This document shows, piece after piece, positions 25,770 through 38,000 of a stretch of 64,000 bases of DNA (the first letter of the stretch is position 1; each line of letters opens with the position of its first letter). This DNA comes from Haliclystus octoradiatus (lineage: Eukaryota; Cnidaria; Staurozoa; Stauromedusae; Haliclystidae), in NCBI GenBank assembly GCA_916610825.1, contig OU744448.1, forward strand, positions 8,356,650-8,420,649. Direction: 5' to 3'. The notes below the pieces were generated by a model, which was given only the letters and a program-made list of their open reading frames with translations, did not search any database and was not told where the DNA came from. A program made the translations under genes and the position numbers.

Positions 25770-27885
25770 CATTTGGCGACGGAAATGGGATCTGTTCTTC
25801 TTTTATCATCAATATTAAAAGACAAAGCTCTTAATTTCTGTAAAGAACGGGGTTTCTCTCATGAGGGAACCAAAGACGAGCTAATCGAACTACTCCGACA
25901 ATGGCTAATTGCTGTTGGCATAGAACCTACACCTTATGATTTTCAATCAAGGTCACAATTGGTACCTCAAAGTGCTATTTTTTAACCAACGAATAAATTT
26001 TCGCGTTCACTGGATATACCAGCTCCACAGCAGTTTGAGTTAGCACCTTCTGTGAATGTTGCTAGTCGTTGGGAGAAATGGAGAAATGTTTCTGGCCAAC
26101 ATGAGGACTGTATGAATTATTATTGCGAGTCAAAACACAACTCAAATTACTAAAAACATGACAAACTTGAATACTATCAAGTAACTTTATTACGACAGGT
26201 TGGAGTCATATAGCTGATAAGCTACCAATCACCGCGCCTCGCAATACATTAACTTATGAATTACAAAACAAACTATTTAAATACAAACTAAATTACGTCA
26301 TACAAGGCTGATTATTAACTACATTGAATCTAATTACATGAAAATGAGGCTAATTAATAGAAATATGAGACTATACAAAAACTACTATAATATCGCTATA
26401 TCATGCTGTTTTCGCCGGAACACTGGATATACCATCTCCGCAGCAGTTGAGTTATCACCTTCTGTAAACGTTGGTAGTCGTTGAGAGAAATGGTTACAAT
26501 GTTTCGAAGTCTATCTTAGTTGCATTGGGGATGAAATCAATCCAAATCGCATGTCTTCATTATTGTTACATGTCTCTGGTCCACAAACTCTACATTTGGT
26601 GGACACATTTGATTTAGAGAGAGATGAAGATTACTACAAACAGTTGGTGAAGACCATCACCGATTATTTTCGCCCATGGAAAAATAAACATTATGAAAGG
26701 TTTTTATTTGGGCAATCAATTCAAAAGAGCACGAGTCTACTGATGTATATGTGACAAGGTTAAAAGAATAGGATAGTCATTGTGGGATTACATGTAGTAA
26801 AGATAATTGTAAACAAATTTGCTGGAAGAAATGATTAGGCTACTGATCAAGTGGTACAGAATTGCTATTCAACGGACTTAAGGAAAAAGGGGTTACGAGA
26901 GGAAAACTTCACTTTAAATAAAATATTGGAGATTTCCTGAAAGTTAGGATGCATCAAACCGAACCTCGTAGGCCTAACCTGAATCATCAAACCAAAAGTA
27001 TGACAAAATTTCAGCTACCTGATAGTAGCTCTTCTTTAGTACAAGCTATCAGTGATAATAAAGAGTTTAAAAGTTCAAAAGAGAACAAGAATGAAAAGCA
27101 ATGATATTTTAGTTTGGGGATGTTGTGTTATAATACCATCTAATTTACATGAACAAGTTATGACAGAATTACACAATAACCATCCAGGCTCTGTCGTTGA
27201 GATTGCTGGCTAAAATACATTGCTGGTGCTCTAGTATCGATGCTGATTTAGAGGACTTGGTGAGTAACTGTAATATATGTCAAGAAGCAAGACATTACCC
27301 TATACGTCAACCAGTGCTACCATGGTCATGGTCAGAAGCCCCTTGGGGCAGAATTCATGCGGATTATTCACCGAAGTTCAAGGGAGAGGCCTTATTAATT
27401 TTAGTAAATGCGTTCAAAATGGCCTAAGGAACAATAAAAAATATTAACGATACTGGTTCAACAACATTATCAGAGTAATTTGAGCAGTTTCTAACAACTA
27501 TTGGTGTCCATCGGAAGCCGATCGCTCCGTATCATCCATCATCAAATGGAGAGGCTGAGTTTGCCGTACAAACTGTTAAGAATGGTGTTCGGAAAATTCT
27601 AAAAGGTCAGAAGCATAGCCTACAGACTTGAAGGATGCAGTGAATGATTTCTTACTAAGCTATTGATCTACACCACATTCTACCACTAAAGTTAAACCAG
27701 CAGTGTTATTCTTACAAAGACCGGTTAGAATATGTTTGGATTGTTTATCGGACGTTAAATCAAGAATGAGTATGGGTGATATAGCTACAACTAAACAGGG
27801 CAATGAGAAAGGAGAGTCGTTGAAATTTAGAGACTATCGTAAAGAACCCAAAGTGGTCATCTAGAACAATAGAAAAGTTTTTAGG
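25770..27885 (+). mobile_element. Degenerate Ty3/gypsy element (gag and integrase)
   Basis: From 25773 a SAP-like N-terminal frame (LNFCKERGFSHEGTKDELIE) leads into gag words (ASRWEKWRN; SLLLHVSGPQTLHLVDTF at 26551; DYFRPWKNKHYERFLFGQ). Pol remains only as integrase: IPSNLHEQVMTELHNNHPG, the zinc-binding DLEDLVSNCNICQEARH, PWGRIHADY, and IGVHRKPIAPYHPSSNGEAE. Protease and reverse transcriptase are missing, so there is a large internal deletion. A GGCGAC word near 25772 might be the primer-site region. Flanking LTRs were not identified. Confidence 0.75.
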
Positions 27886-28011
27886 AAATATTAAGGAAAG
27901 CTCTTGGAATATGTGAAATGAAATTAATTAGCCTAAATAAATGTAGGCCTAGTGTTTATTCAAATATTCAAATGAAATAACAAATACAATTTGAGAGGAG
28001 TGTTAGAACTA

Positions 28012-29103
28012 CAGTCAAACTTGTCATAGCGACCACTCCTATTAAGCGGGCACTATTTGTAAGCGACCACGCTTCGGGCCGCCGTTGAATGAAACAATAG
28101 AAAAGTGTTGTATTCAGCGACCACTCTTCAAATGCGACCAGCGACCGTCCCTTTCGGTCCCACGATTGACTTTTCATTGTTTTAAGCGACCGCTGTTAAT
28201 TAATGAATAGTTAACAGTGCTATTTTAATATAGCCATTATTATTGAAATATTGTCCAAACATTATTTGTGCCTTATTCTGAAACAGATAATGTTGTATTT
28301 ACACTTCAATATACGTTTTGGATTATGTTCACAGAAGCGCGATCTTCTGTTGTCATGGCAGCACGATTTTCTATTCACATTTCAATTCACAAACAAAGTA
28401 CAACAAAGCACTTAAAATTCATCACGTCTATTCGATCAATCAACTGCCATAGCAACGGAGCCAAAAATAGGATCGATTTCGCGTAACTTGAGATTGTCTT
28501 AGTTATGTTGATTGAGGGATTTTTGTTGACTAATCAAACACGCAAAAAACGTTGTGGTGTGAATACTTTGTTGTGATTTTAATGTTTTGAATTACAAAGT
28601 TTATTGAGAAGAAAAGATTATGGAGAAAAGAGGCTTTTATTTATTGAAGTTTATTTAGAAAAATAATATTTCAACTTTATTTAAACAATCTAATACTGTA
28701 CTTCGTTTTACCATTTGATTATTGAGTTTTAATATATATTTGAACAGCATTTGGTAGGCCTAATTCAATTCACTTCCATAAATTATCATATATTCAGATG
28801 AAAACTACGATAACATTGGTGAACAAATGAAATTTATAGAATATTGAAATATCATAACACACTGATGTATATTTTTGCTATTAAAATTTACTACTGTATT
28901 TTCAAATTATTGCTATTAAAATGATCTATTTTTAAATTAATAAGTATATTAATAAATCAAAATATTTCAACTTTCTATTGTTTCCGCCTATTGTTCTAAA
29001 TTTCTATTGTTCTTATTCAGTGACCACTCCTTGTTAGCGACCATAATTGGACCATTTGGAGGGTCCATTGAGTTTGAGTGGTCGCTTACGAGGAGTTCGA
29101 CTG
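28012..29103. mobile_element. Pogo-like non-autonomous DNA transposon, 1.09 kb
   Basis: The left end reads CAGTCAAACTTGTCATAGCG and the right end GCTTACGAGGAGTTCGACTG, inverted repeats flanked by TA on each side (28010-28011 and 29104-29105). Both ends carry GCGACCACTC words. TA targets and CAGTC(A/G)AAC ends point to the Tc1/mariner-pogo group. No transposase frame exists. The right third is duplicated at 59961-60290. Confidence 0.8.
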
Positions 29104-29105
29104 TA

Positions 29106-29696
29106 TAAACTATATAGCTATTATTAGTATAGGCAATCAGTATTTGTTATGTATCGGAAATGTATTGCTGTATTGTAGTTCATTAGTTGGTATACTTCAA
29201 AATCATAACTTGTAAACGGTCAAACCTGAACTGCAACTGTTACTGACTGACTCCTAGCTAATCTCCTTACTCCTACCTTGTTGACATAGTTCTGTTCCAG
29301 GTTAGATATAGCAGTATCTTCATTTTTGCTTCTTATTTCAAACCAAAGGGAATTGAAGAATGATGGTTCTAGGGAAGGGAAATACCCTGCCATTGGCTAA
29401 ATTATTTTGTGAATATATATATGCTTTGCTTTGCTTTGATTTGCTGCCGCCTGGCCTGCTGGTGCTGGAAAAACATAAAATTTGGTCCCATAATGAATTT
29501 GACTCGCTTGCACGAAAATATAACGACCGTGAGAGCTATCTTAAATTGTGACCGTTTTTCATATCATGTAATCACATCAATGTGACATCATTCACATCAT
29601 CTCATATCGTCGTCAAGTAGGCCTACTCCGGTTTTGAACTTTTGATTAACTTAGCATTAGTGGATTAGTGGAGTTTCGACATCCTCTTCACGCGGG
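29106..29696. other. No gene recognised
   Basis: The interval is AT-rich single-copy-looking DNA. The 63-codon frame at 29360 has no recognisable content. It lies upstream of the small candidate gene that starts at 29697 and may contain its promoter. Confidence 0.5.
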
Positions 29697-30073
29697 ATGG
29701 AAAATAACAGGTAAAGTTATGTGCCCAGCCAACGCTGCCTTTGTTGTGTGAAAGAATGCGGAATTTTGAATGCTTTTGATACTGCTTTGCCGATCAAGGC
29801 CTAATGATTAATACTATTTATTTTCCTCACGAGCCTTTGTACAGAAATGTCAAACTTCAGAGACTGGATACTTTAAGATTTGAAGAATTCATGGCACTAA
29901 CTTATCAAGTACATAATAACAGAATTTCAAGCCCGCAAGTCAAGTAAGTTGATGTTGTGCTGATGTGGATTAGGAACATTTTGTTATTTTTGTTATTGAA
30001 TAGCTATGAGATTTAATAGGAATAATTTTCTTTGCCCTGCAGGTGGAAGGTAGGCACAAATAATAATGAATAG
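29697..30073 (+). CDS. Candidate small protein gene, 47 residues, three exons
   Basis: Three exons with good borders join in frame: 29697-29710 (ATG...AG, donor gtaaag), 29845-29943 (after tttgtacag, donor gtaagt) and 30043-30073 (after ccctgcag, ending TAG). Phases are 2 and 2. The peptide begins MENNRNVKLQRLDTLRFEEF, continues MALTYQVHNNRISSPQVKWK and ends VGTNNNE. I do not recognise it. It is hydrophilic with no signal peptide or membrane span. Exon 3 also contains an internal gtaggc after AAG, so the gene might continue further instead of stopping. Three matching splice borders make chance less likely, but the small size keeps confidence modest. Confidence 0.45.
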
Positions 30074-30357
30074 ACCCGCGTGATTGATAGGGGGCCCCCA
30101 GAGAGAGCCAGCCGTTCTCTCAAATCGGCCTGATAATCTGGCCGATTCTATGCAAAGATGCTGCTCTATCTAGAAAAGCCTCGCTTTGAAGGAGAGCTTT
30201 TGATTGGTTTGATTTTTCGCAAGATTATTTTGATTGGCGGCCGAATATTTAACGGAAGTGATCTGACCGAGACTGAAACGAGAATAAATATTCTAGATAG
30301 AGAGATTCCGACTTTGAAAATTGAAACGATAATTGCAAGATTTTGCTAATTTTAATG

Positions 30358-30705
30358 GCTTTGAGATAACGGCTTTAGCATATTCAGATCACGGGCCGAT
30401 TTGAGATAACGGCTTTAATCCTTTTAGAAGCAATGTCCGATTTGAGATAACGGCTTTGGGGCAGTGCTTTGGGGTCATTTTGCAGGCGCTTTTGTGCAAA
30501 GTATTTTTGAGATAACGGCCTTAGTCTTTTTAGAATCAATGACCGATTTGAGATAACGGCATTAGTCATTTTAGAAGTAGGCTAATGTCTGATTTGAGAT
30601 AACGGCTTTGGGGTCATTTTGCAGAAGCTTTCGTGCGAAGGCTTTGGGGCAGTGCTTTTGGGTCACTTTGCAGACGCTTTTGTGCGAAGGATTTTTTGAG
30701 ATAAC
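30358..30705. repeat. Interspersed tandem repeat with TTTGAGATAACGGC core
   Basis: The word GAGATAACGGC(T/C/A)TT(A/G) occurs about six times in 250 bases, with a further truncated GAGATAAC at the right end. Between them run partly repeated spacers such as GGCAGTGCTTTGGGGTCA and GCGCTTTTGTGC. The core holds TAACGG, a Myb recognition sequence. Confidence 0.8.
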
Positions 30706-33069
30706 CAAACCAAAAGCGAAACAATGACCATGTGCAATGTACCTGCCTCAAAATCAAGGAATATGTTAATAAGTCTATTTGAACAAGACTTAAAGTTGCT
30801 ACATCAACACACGTAATAAATTGTAATGTTCATTCTGTATATGCATTAAGCCAGAACGATCGCGATACGATTTGAGATTTGGTCTACGTCCTACTTAATT
30901 GTATAAAATGAAGAATTAAATGGTGTCACCAACTTTGTCCATTCAAGTATATCCTACTCAATATTCCTAACAAAATGTAAATATCAAAGACATCAAAGCA
31001 TGTAGCCTACTAGACTGAAAGTACAACATTTATGATAGCACTCTCCCCTCCCTTGAAAAATACAATGTACGTATAAAGTTATTCTCTGGCAATTTTAATT
31101 TGCAGCATATATTGTCTGACTCTGAATCTTATTCCAAAAAAGCATTAAGTTCCACACCAACTTTATGATGTTCACATGTTGAACATCTTAAATCTTATGC
31201 TGAAGATTCATTACGAATTTAATTTAATGGAAAAAGTTTAGATGTAAAATGTAAAACTCAATTCAAATTACTCAAAAAAGTCGGTAAAACGAGTATGAAA
31301 AGAAACTTCCCAATAACTAACAAATTTGAGATGAAAATGAAACGAAAACCCATGCACGTGATCACGACAATGGAGCGACAATATGAGAATGATCACTATA
31401 ACGAAAAACATCTTGTCTAGAAAATCGGCCGAGTTCGACAAAACCCCTAGCCGGCATTGCCCCCTGAGTGCAATGTATGATACACTAGGACCTAATCTTA
31501 CAGAGGGGAGCTGCCTCTCCTGCCCTTGAGTGGGTGTGTGGGCGGACGAGGACAAGAATGCCTTACAGAAAAAAAGATTATATATATATAATCAAGGTAT
31601 TGGATTGGAATTTAAACAAAGATGAGCGAAAAGCCTTTTCCGTTACTTGGAGCTTCACTCGTTTATTTTGGGATCATCAGACGATTTAGCAAAACTTTAT
31701 CTTATTGCGATCAAACATTTAGCCACGAAAATTTACGTTTTTCCAAATTAGCCTACCGTATTTAAATTCAATTCTCATTTTAAACTATATGAAGTAATTA
31801 CTAACAATATACGAACACTAATAATTCATCTTAGTAGACATGATGTGTAGGCCTATATATGTAGGCTATAGCCGCTCTACAGTAGGCCCTATACATGTAT
31901 ATGTATAATTGTATATAGGCTAATATAGGTAGGCCTATATATGTAATATGTATTTATGATTGTGTGTGTATTCTATTCAAAACTTTCATTCTTACTAAAT
32001 TTATCATTTCAAACAGTATTAAATTATTAAAGTGACACCCTGAGCCATCGATATAACTGGCATTGAAAACGGAAATACCGACTTGAGAGGCCGACATAAC
32101 TATATTAATACAATCCAGTATAGTCACACAAAATATCGACAACTGTTATATAACAGCAATTTAACACTTTCCTTACAAGTTTGGAAGTCCATGTATTGAT
32201 ATCCTGTCCCTGAAATCCTCACAGATCAGATGAGCCTTGATGTTGCCTAGTAGCCTATTATGTTGTGTAGATTAAGGAAGCTATAAGGAAGATTGAGTTT
32301 TTTACGAATTGAACAATTTGACTATTTCCTCGAAAAAGTTCTTGAATATGAAAGTCCCAAAATGCTCTTTTTCAGCAAAAAAAGATGGGTTATATACTAA
32401 GGCATTATGAAAATGATGTAGAATTAAATGTATAATGGCTTCAGTGTTTATAATGAAATAATCGGAACAAAGATAAAGTTAAATGTAGGTAAAGTCCAAA
32501 TTTATTAGCTTATTTAAACAATCAGCAACATACGTGGAACTGTATATAGTCTCATTCAAGTCTTTAACATAGCCTATAGATTACAACCTATAAAGTTGTA
32601 GGCCTGTATCTACTAAGATGAAATCACCAGTGTTTGTATATTGTTAGTAAATTTTAACTTCTCATAATTTAAATGAGATTTGAATTTAATTACGGTAATA
32701 ATTCAGAGTCTTTAGAAATCAAACCAAACCGATCGAACTGAAAGCGATCATCTCTGCTTATATAGGCCTACACCATGGTCCATTTCTACTAAGACAATTA
32801 GACAATACTAAGATAAAATTGATGCATTGATAAATTGAAATTGATAGCCTACTATCAGTAAATCCCCTCATAAAAATGTTCAATGTGAATTTTCATAGGT
32901 CGCAGGAAAGTTAAAATCATATTCAAATCGAGCACATATATTATAGGCTATAAGCCACACTGATTGTGTGTATTTGTCGGAATTTAGTTGTTATCAATTC
33001 ACACTCTCCAAGGATAATGCACAGCCATCAAATTTCACAGGAATGTTCTCCAGCTACCTGGTCGGGTTT
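30706..33069. other. No gene recognised
   Basis: AT-rich DNA with scattered TAGGCCTA and TAGCCTA words, particularly dense at 31.84-31.94 kb. Short open frames here lack splice framing and known domains. Confidence 0.5.
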
Positions 33070-33074
33070 TAGGC

Positions 33075-33539
33075 TTACTTTAATGTCCAATGTCGTTCTC
33101 AGTCCATAGCTGGAGAAAAATTTTCTTTTTCCGTACTCGCGTCTCTTGCAGCCTCAACAGCATTTTGTTTAGTTTTCGACAAGTCATGGTTTGCTGCTCC
33201 CCCTTCGCATGCTCTGGCTATTGTTCCAAGTGTTCTCAAACATGGCAACAAATCTCTGAATATTAATCCTAAATTTTATCACAACATTTTGTCAAGAAAG
33301 AGGAAGAGACTTGAAAAAAAAGAGATGGTAGAACGATTTTAAAATATTTGAAGATAATAAGAAATATCAGCAAGCAAGTCAGTCATCCTTACGATCAACA
33401 CGGAAACGATGATCAAGAACTTATCATTCCAACAATGGATGATAATAGCTCCTTTCTAACAACAGACAATGAAGATTGTACAGCTTCTCAAATTCATTTA
33501 CTTACTTTATCACTAAATATTGCCTCAATAACCATTTAG
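33075..33539 (+). pseudogene. Two overlapping open stretches, possibly a frameshifted coding remnant
   Basis: One frame runs from about 33075 to a TAA at 33342 and includes FDKSWFAAPPSHALAIVPSV and a basic end KRKRLEKKEMVERF. A second frame then stays open to 33539 (KIIRNISKQVSHPYDQHGND, acidic afterwards). A single frameshift would join them. Base composition at 33110-33260 is less AT-rich than around it, which supports former coding. I recognise no family. Confidence 0.3.
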
Positions 33540-34335
33540 TTAATGTCTCCTGAGTCTGTATAATAATAGGTGATCGTCTGTTTAATATTTATAGGTTAGA
33601 TGTTAGTTAGGCCTACATACATTTAATATTTCAAAAGTTATGTAATTTGATTTAAAAAGTTTATATTTGTATAGGTTAAATTTCAGTTACATAAATTATT
33701 TCAAAAGTTACATCAACGATATGCCTTAAATTTGTCAAATGTAGGTTAAGATAAAGATGTTGAAAAGGTTCATACGGGGGATTATTGTTTCTAAGTTTAA
33801 GTTGTTATAATTTGGAAAGCATAATTTTTGTTCAGTTTAGTTGCTTTATTTTAAAACGTTTGATTGCTATTATAGCTCTAAATTTAGCGTTAGTCATGTT
33901 CATTGAATCTGAATAACCATAAATCGTGTAGACTGGGGTCTATAGACTTCTTCTGAATATCATTTCAGATATTATCTAATCCTCAGATCCAAAACTGTAC
34001 AACCCAAATATACCCAGCGCAGTGGGTCCTTATTGCTAGTGAATAGTATTAATATTTGTTTCGCTAACCATAGGGTCCGATGACACCGAAAAAAATATGC
34101 TGACCAAGTTTCAGACAACATATAACTGAAAACGATATCACGAAGCGTAAACGTGACGACAACACAAACAAACACAAAGCCAAAACATGCAATACGACAC
34201 GACAAACACGAGTCACAATATTGTCCACAATATAACTCCATAGATGAGTGTTGATCGAGTACTGGACCTCGGTGACAGCAGTTTCACAATACTAAATAGT
34301 GAAATCAATTGAACAATTGTTTAACTATGTGAACA

Positions 34336-34537
34336 TGTGCAAATCTACAGTCTGTGTAGTAGTATAGTCCCATAGAAAAAATCAATCAATCATTTTTTTA
34401 CTCTAATTTGTTCAGAATATTATGTTGAATAATTCTAGACTATTTCCATAACTATCTTCTAGTCAAAATGTCCATATGATTGATTGATTTTTTCTATGGG
34501 ACTATACTACTACATAGATTGTAGATTTGCGTGAACA
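34336..34537. mobile_element. Foldback element with ~58-base arms
   Basis: The left arm carries TAGTAGTATAGTCCCATAGA and a run ATCAATCAATCAT; the right arm carries the reverse complements ATGATTGATTGAT and TCTATGGGACTATACTACTA. Outer words AAATCTACAGTCTGTG and TAGATTGTAGATTT extend the pairing. The loop is about 75 bases. It is a MITE or foldback element. Confidence 0.85.
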
Positions 34538-35040
34538 TGTAAAATATAAGTCCTTGCGTTTAAAGAACTCTAAAAAATTAACTGATTGTCTAAACATGAG
34601 GCACCTGCCCATACCCAGGCCATTGCGCCAACAACACAGAAGATCTCTGTAATGATTGATTGAGACTGGTAGGCCTACATATTCTTTGTTGTTTACATTA
34701 TGTTGTAGGCCTACAGTGTTCTCTAACCTGTTGATTATTATTTGTTATTGGCAAGTCGACCCCCTTTGTTAGATAGTGTTTGCAAGTTGACCTTTAAACA
34801 GTAGAAGTTGCAAGATTCATCCTAGTTAATCAAGTAACAGTCTGCTCATAGTTTACATATTGAATCTTGAACTCCGTATAATCCCCAAATTAATATGTAT
34901 ATAGGCCTACGCTGTACCCACAGCATTAATTGTAGCTTTATCAAATGTGGCTCTTAGCCAATCAGGTCCTGAAAATATTTAACAATTTCATAATAATATT
35001 TTTTTATATTTTAAGATATCCTATCCCGTAATACCTCACA

Positions 35041-38000
35041 ATGTCAGAGATTGTGGATTGTATATCATTTGTTGTTCGAAAGGCTTTTTGGTCATTTTGG
35101 ATTTTGGTTAAATTCCTTTTCCTACGTATTCTAGATCTATTTGGTCTTATCTTCAACATACTAGCTTGTGCTACTATATGGAAATTACCATGTATGCTCC
35201 TACAATTCAAAGATATGGATAGTTTCAACGACTGGAGATTATTTGGATTTATTCAATTTTTGATATATATAATGGATTTGTTTGTTTTTATAGCAGCATG
35301 TATTGTATTTTTAACATTATGGCGAATATATCCTTTAATTCAAGATTTGAAGAAAAATAATGTTAAATTTGATACACAAAAGAAAACTTCAGATGGTGTT
35401 TACTTCTCTGGTTTTAAACCACGTCGAATTATTATCAAACATTTCTTTTGGTTATTTGTTGATATCATATTTATACCAGCTGCCTTAATTTGTTTATGTT
35501 CATGGCGATGTAGAATATTTGTAATAAAAGTCAAAAAAGCTGAAACAGATTGGAAAAAACGTTTAGCATGTTTCAAACAACTTGGACAGTTACTAATAGA
35601 CATTCCATGTCTAATTGTTGGTTTAGTTGTCGTTTTAACGTGGAGACTTCCATTTTTGATCTTCGATATTAGAAAAATACAGGTTAATAAAAGAAAATGG
35701 AACGATGATCGGTTTCTGGTTTTTCGTCATCTAGGATTATTATTTATTGATATTCCTTGTCTAATTATTTTTATTATTTTATGTTTTACATGGAGAGCAC
35801 CGTTTGTTTTATACAAACTCAATCATGTCATCAAAAATGGGTGTTCAAATCGTGAGACTAACTCAAGAATAATTGTATTAAAACAGTTTGTATATTTATT
35901 CATCGATATACCATGTCTACTCTTTGCTATGATTGTTATTATTACAGTATGGAGATTACCTGTATTTCTTCGAAGAGTTAAAACAGCCTTCAAACGCACT
36001 CGTTATGGTGTACAAACTAAACTGCGATATGTTTCATGCGAAGAATTTGGAATGATTTTTATTGACCTCTGTTGCTTTATTATGTTTGTATTTGTTTTAT
36101 GTACCGTCTGGCGTATTTATCCTTTGGTAACTGCTATCAAACGATATTGCACATTATATAGTAAATATACTCCAACATCCCGAAGAGGTAGTCATCCAAC
36201 AACAACAGAAACCGGAGAAGATACCACAAACCCTCCGTGTGAAATTTACAATATTGATAGCTCGAATGCAAGCAACACTCAACAAGACTCAGCAATACAA
36301 TCTTTGCCAGCTTCTTTTTCAGCTGTTGAAATAAATGATTTGAAAAAGAAAGAAAATGCTAAACTAGGAAAAGATACAATACGTATTGAAGATTCATCGA
36401 ATAATGATGTGTCAATGCCAGCCGTTGTGGAAAGCAAAGAAGAAGATACATTACCTATTGAAGACTCATCGAATAATGATGTTTTAATACCAGCCGTTAT
36501 GGAGAATAAAGAAAAAGATACTATATCTATTGAAGATTCATCAAATAGTGATATGTCGATGCCAGCCATGGTGGAAAACAAAGAAGAAGATACAATATCT
36601 ATTGAAGACTCGTCGAATAGGGATGTTTCAATGCCAGTCGTTATGGAAAATAAAGAGAAAGATACTATATCTATTGAAGATTCATCGAATAGTGATTTGT
36701 CTTCAATCTCAGCCATAGAAAGTCACCAAGACGAAGCAAGCAAGCAACAGAGTTCTAACAATTTGGATGATAGCAGACAGTCATTATCATTAAGAAAGTC
36801 AACTACTGCCGTACCTATTGAAAAGAAGCCAAAATATGGATGGAAAATACGTCGTGCCATAGCAATGAACTTTATTTTTGTTTTTATTGATTTTCCAGCT
36901 ATAGCTTTATTCTTTGTTCTTTTGGCTACGTTATTCAGATTCCCTAAAGTTGTTTCATCATTACTCCAAGCTGGTGATTTTTACTTGGAATTTGCTGTTA
37001 TAATCTATTATCAAACAGCTAAATTGATTGTCGATATAGGTTTCCTAATTATTTTTATTATTTTGGTACTTCTACGTCCATATGCATCATGGGTACATTT
37101 ACTTGAGGATGAAGATCATATGAAATATCGTCTACTGTGTTATTATATGCAATGGCTACCAGATATTTTGAAACAAAAATGTAAACTTTATGAGGACTTG
37201 GAAGATATAATTTCTATTGGACTAAAATCATTTACTAGTCCACATATTTTGAAAAGTACATTACATCAACGAATTAATGTGTATACATCTCAACTTGAAC
37301 AGATTCAAAAGAAACTAAGTAAATATGAACTTGATCAAAATATAATTAATTATATTCAATCTATTATATGGTGGGAGCATAAACGTACGTTACTTTTGAA
37401 TCGAACATATTTAACAGAATACGTTTTTATACAACGTCCAGATATTCGCTTACATAAAGAAAATCTTGTCTGTTCTAAAAATGAATATCTAGAACTTGAA
37501 CGTTGTATTTCACAAGCATATGGTAACCTTGATAAATTTGAACCTATTAAAGTCCCTTTGTGGACATCTCAAAACGGATTAGCTGCTAGGTCAAGGAGAG
37601 AAACGCAACAAGTGATTATTCATTGTCTTCCACGTGGCGGCCTTGTTACAGTACTCGGCATACTCTGTTTAATACCATTGTATCGTGCTCCCACTCTGAT
37701 ACGACGACTGCACAGAAAATGGTATGACAGACAGGACATTATATTCCATACTACAAGAGAATATGGGAAAGATCTCTTAACAGTGTTTCAAATTGTGTTT
37801 GTTCTTATTTGTTTATACCGTGCTCCCATGTTGATTGCTGATTTATCTTGTGACATTTTTCAAAAACATAGTTGGCGTAATGCTAGAAGATCAGTTCGAC
37901 GTTATCCAGTTATGATGGTTGGAGATGTTGTTAGTTTATTAGAAATTTTATTTAGTTGGAGAACACCAAGATATTTGTTAACATGTATATTATTTGCTGT

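Noticed and set aside
36279..36716. 145-codon minus-strand frame opposite the acidic repeats
   Set aside because: It is the antisense shadow of a repetitive coding region; it lacks its own signals.
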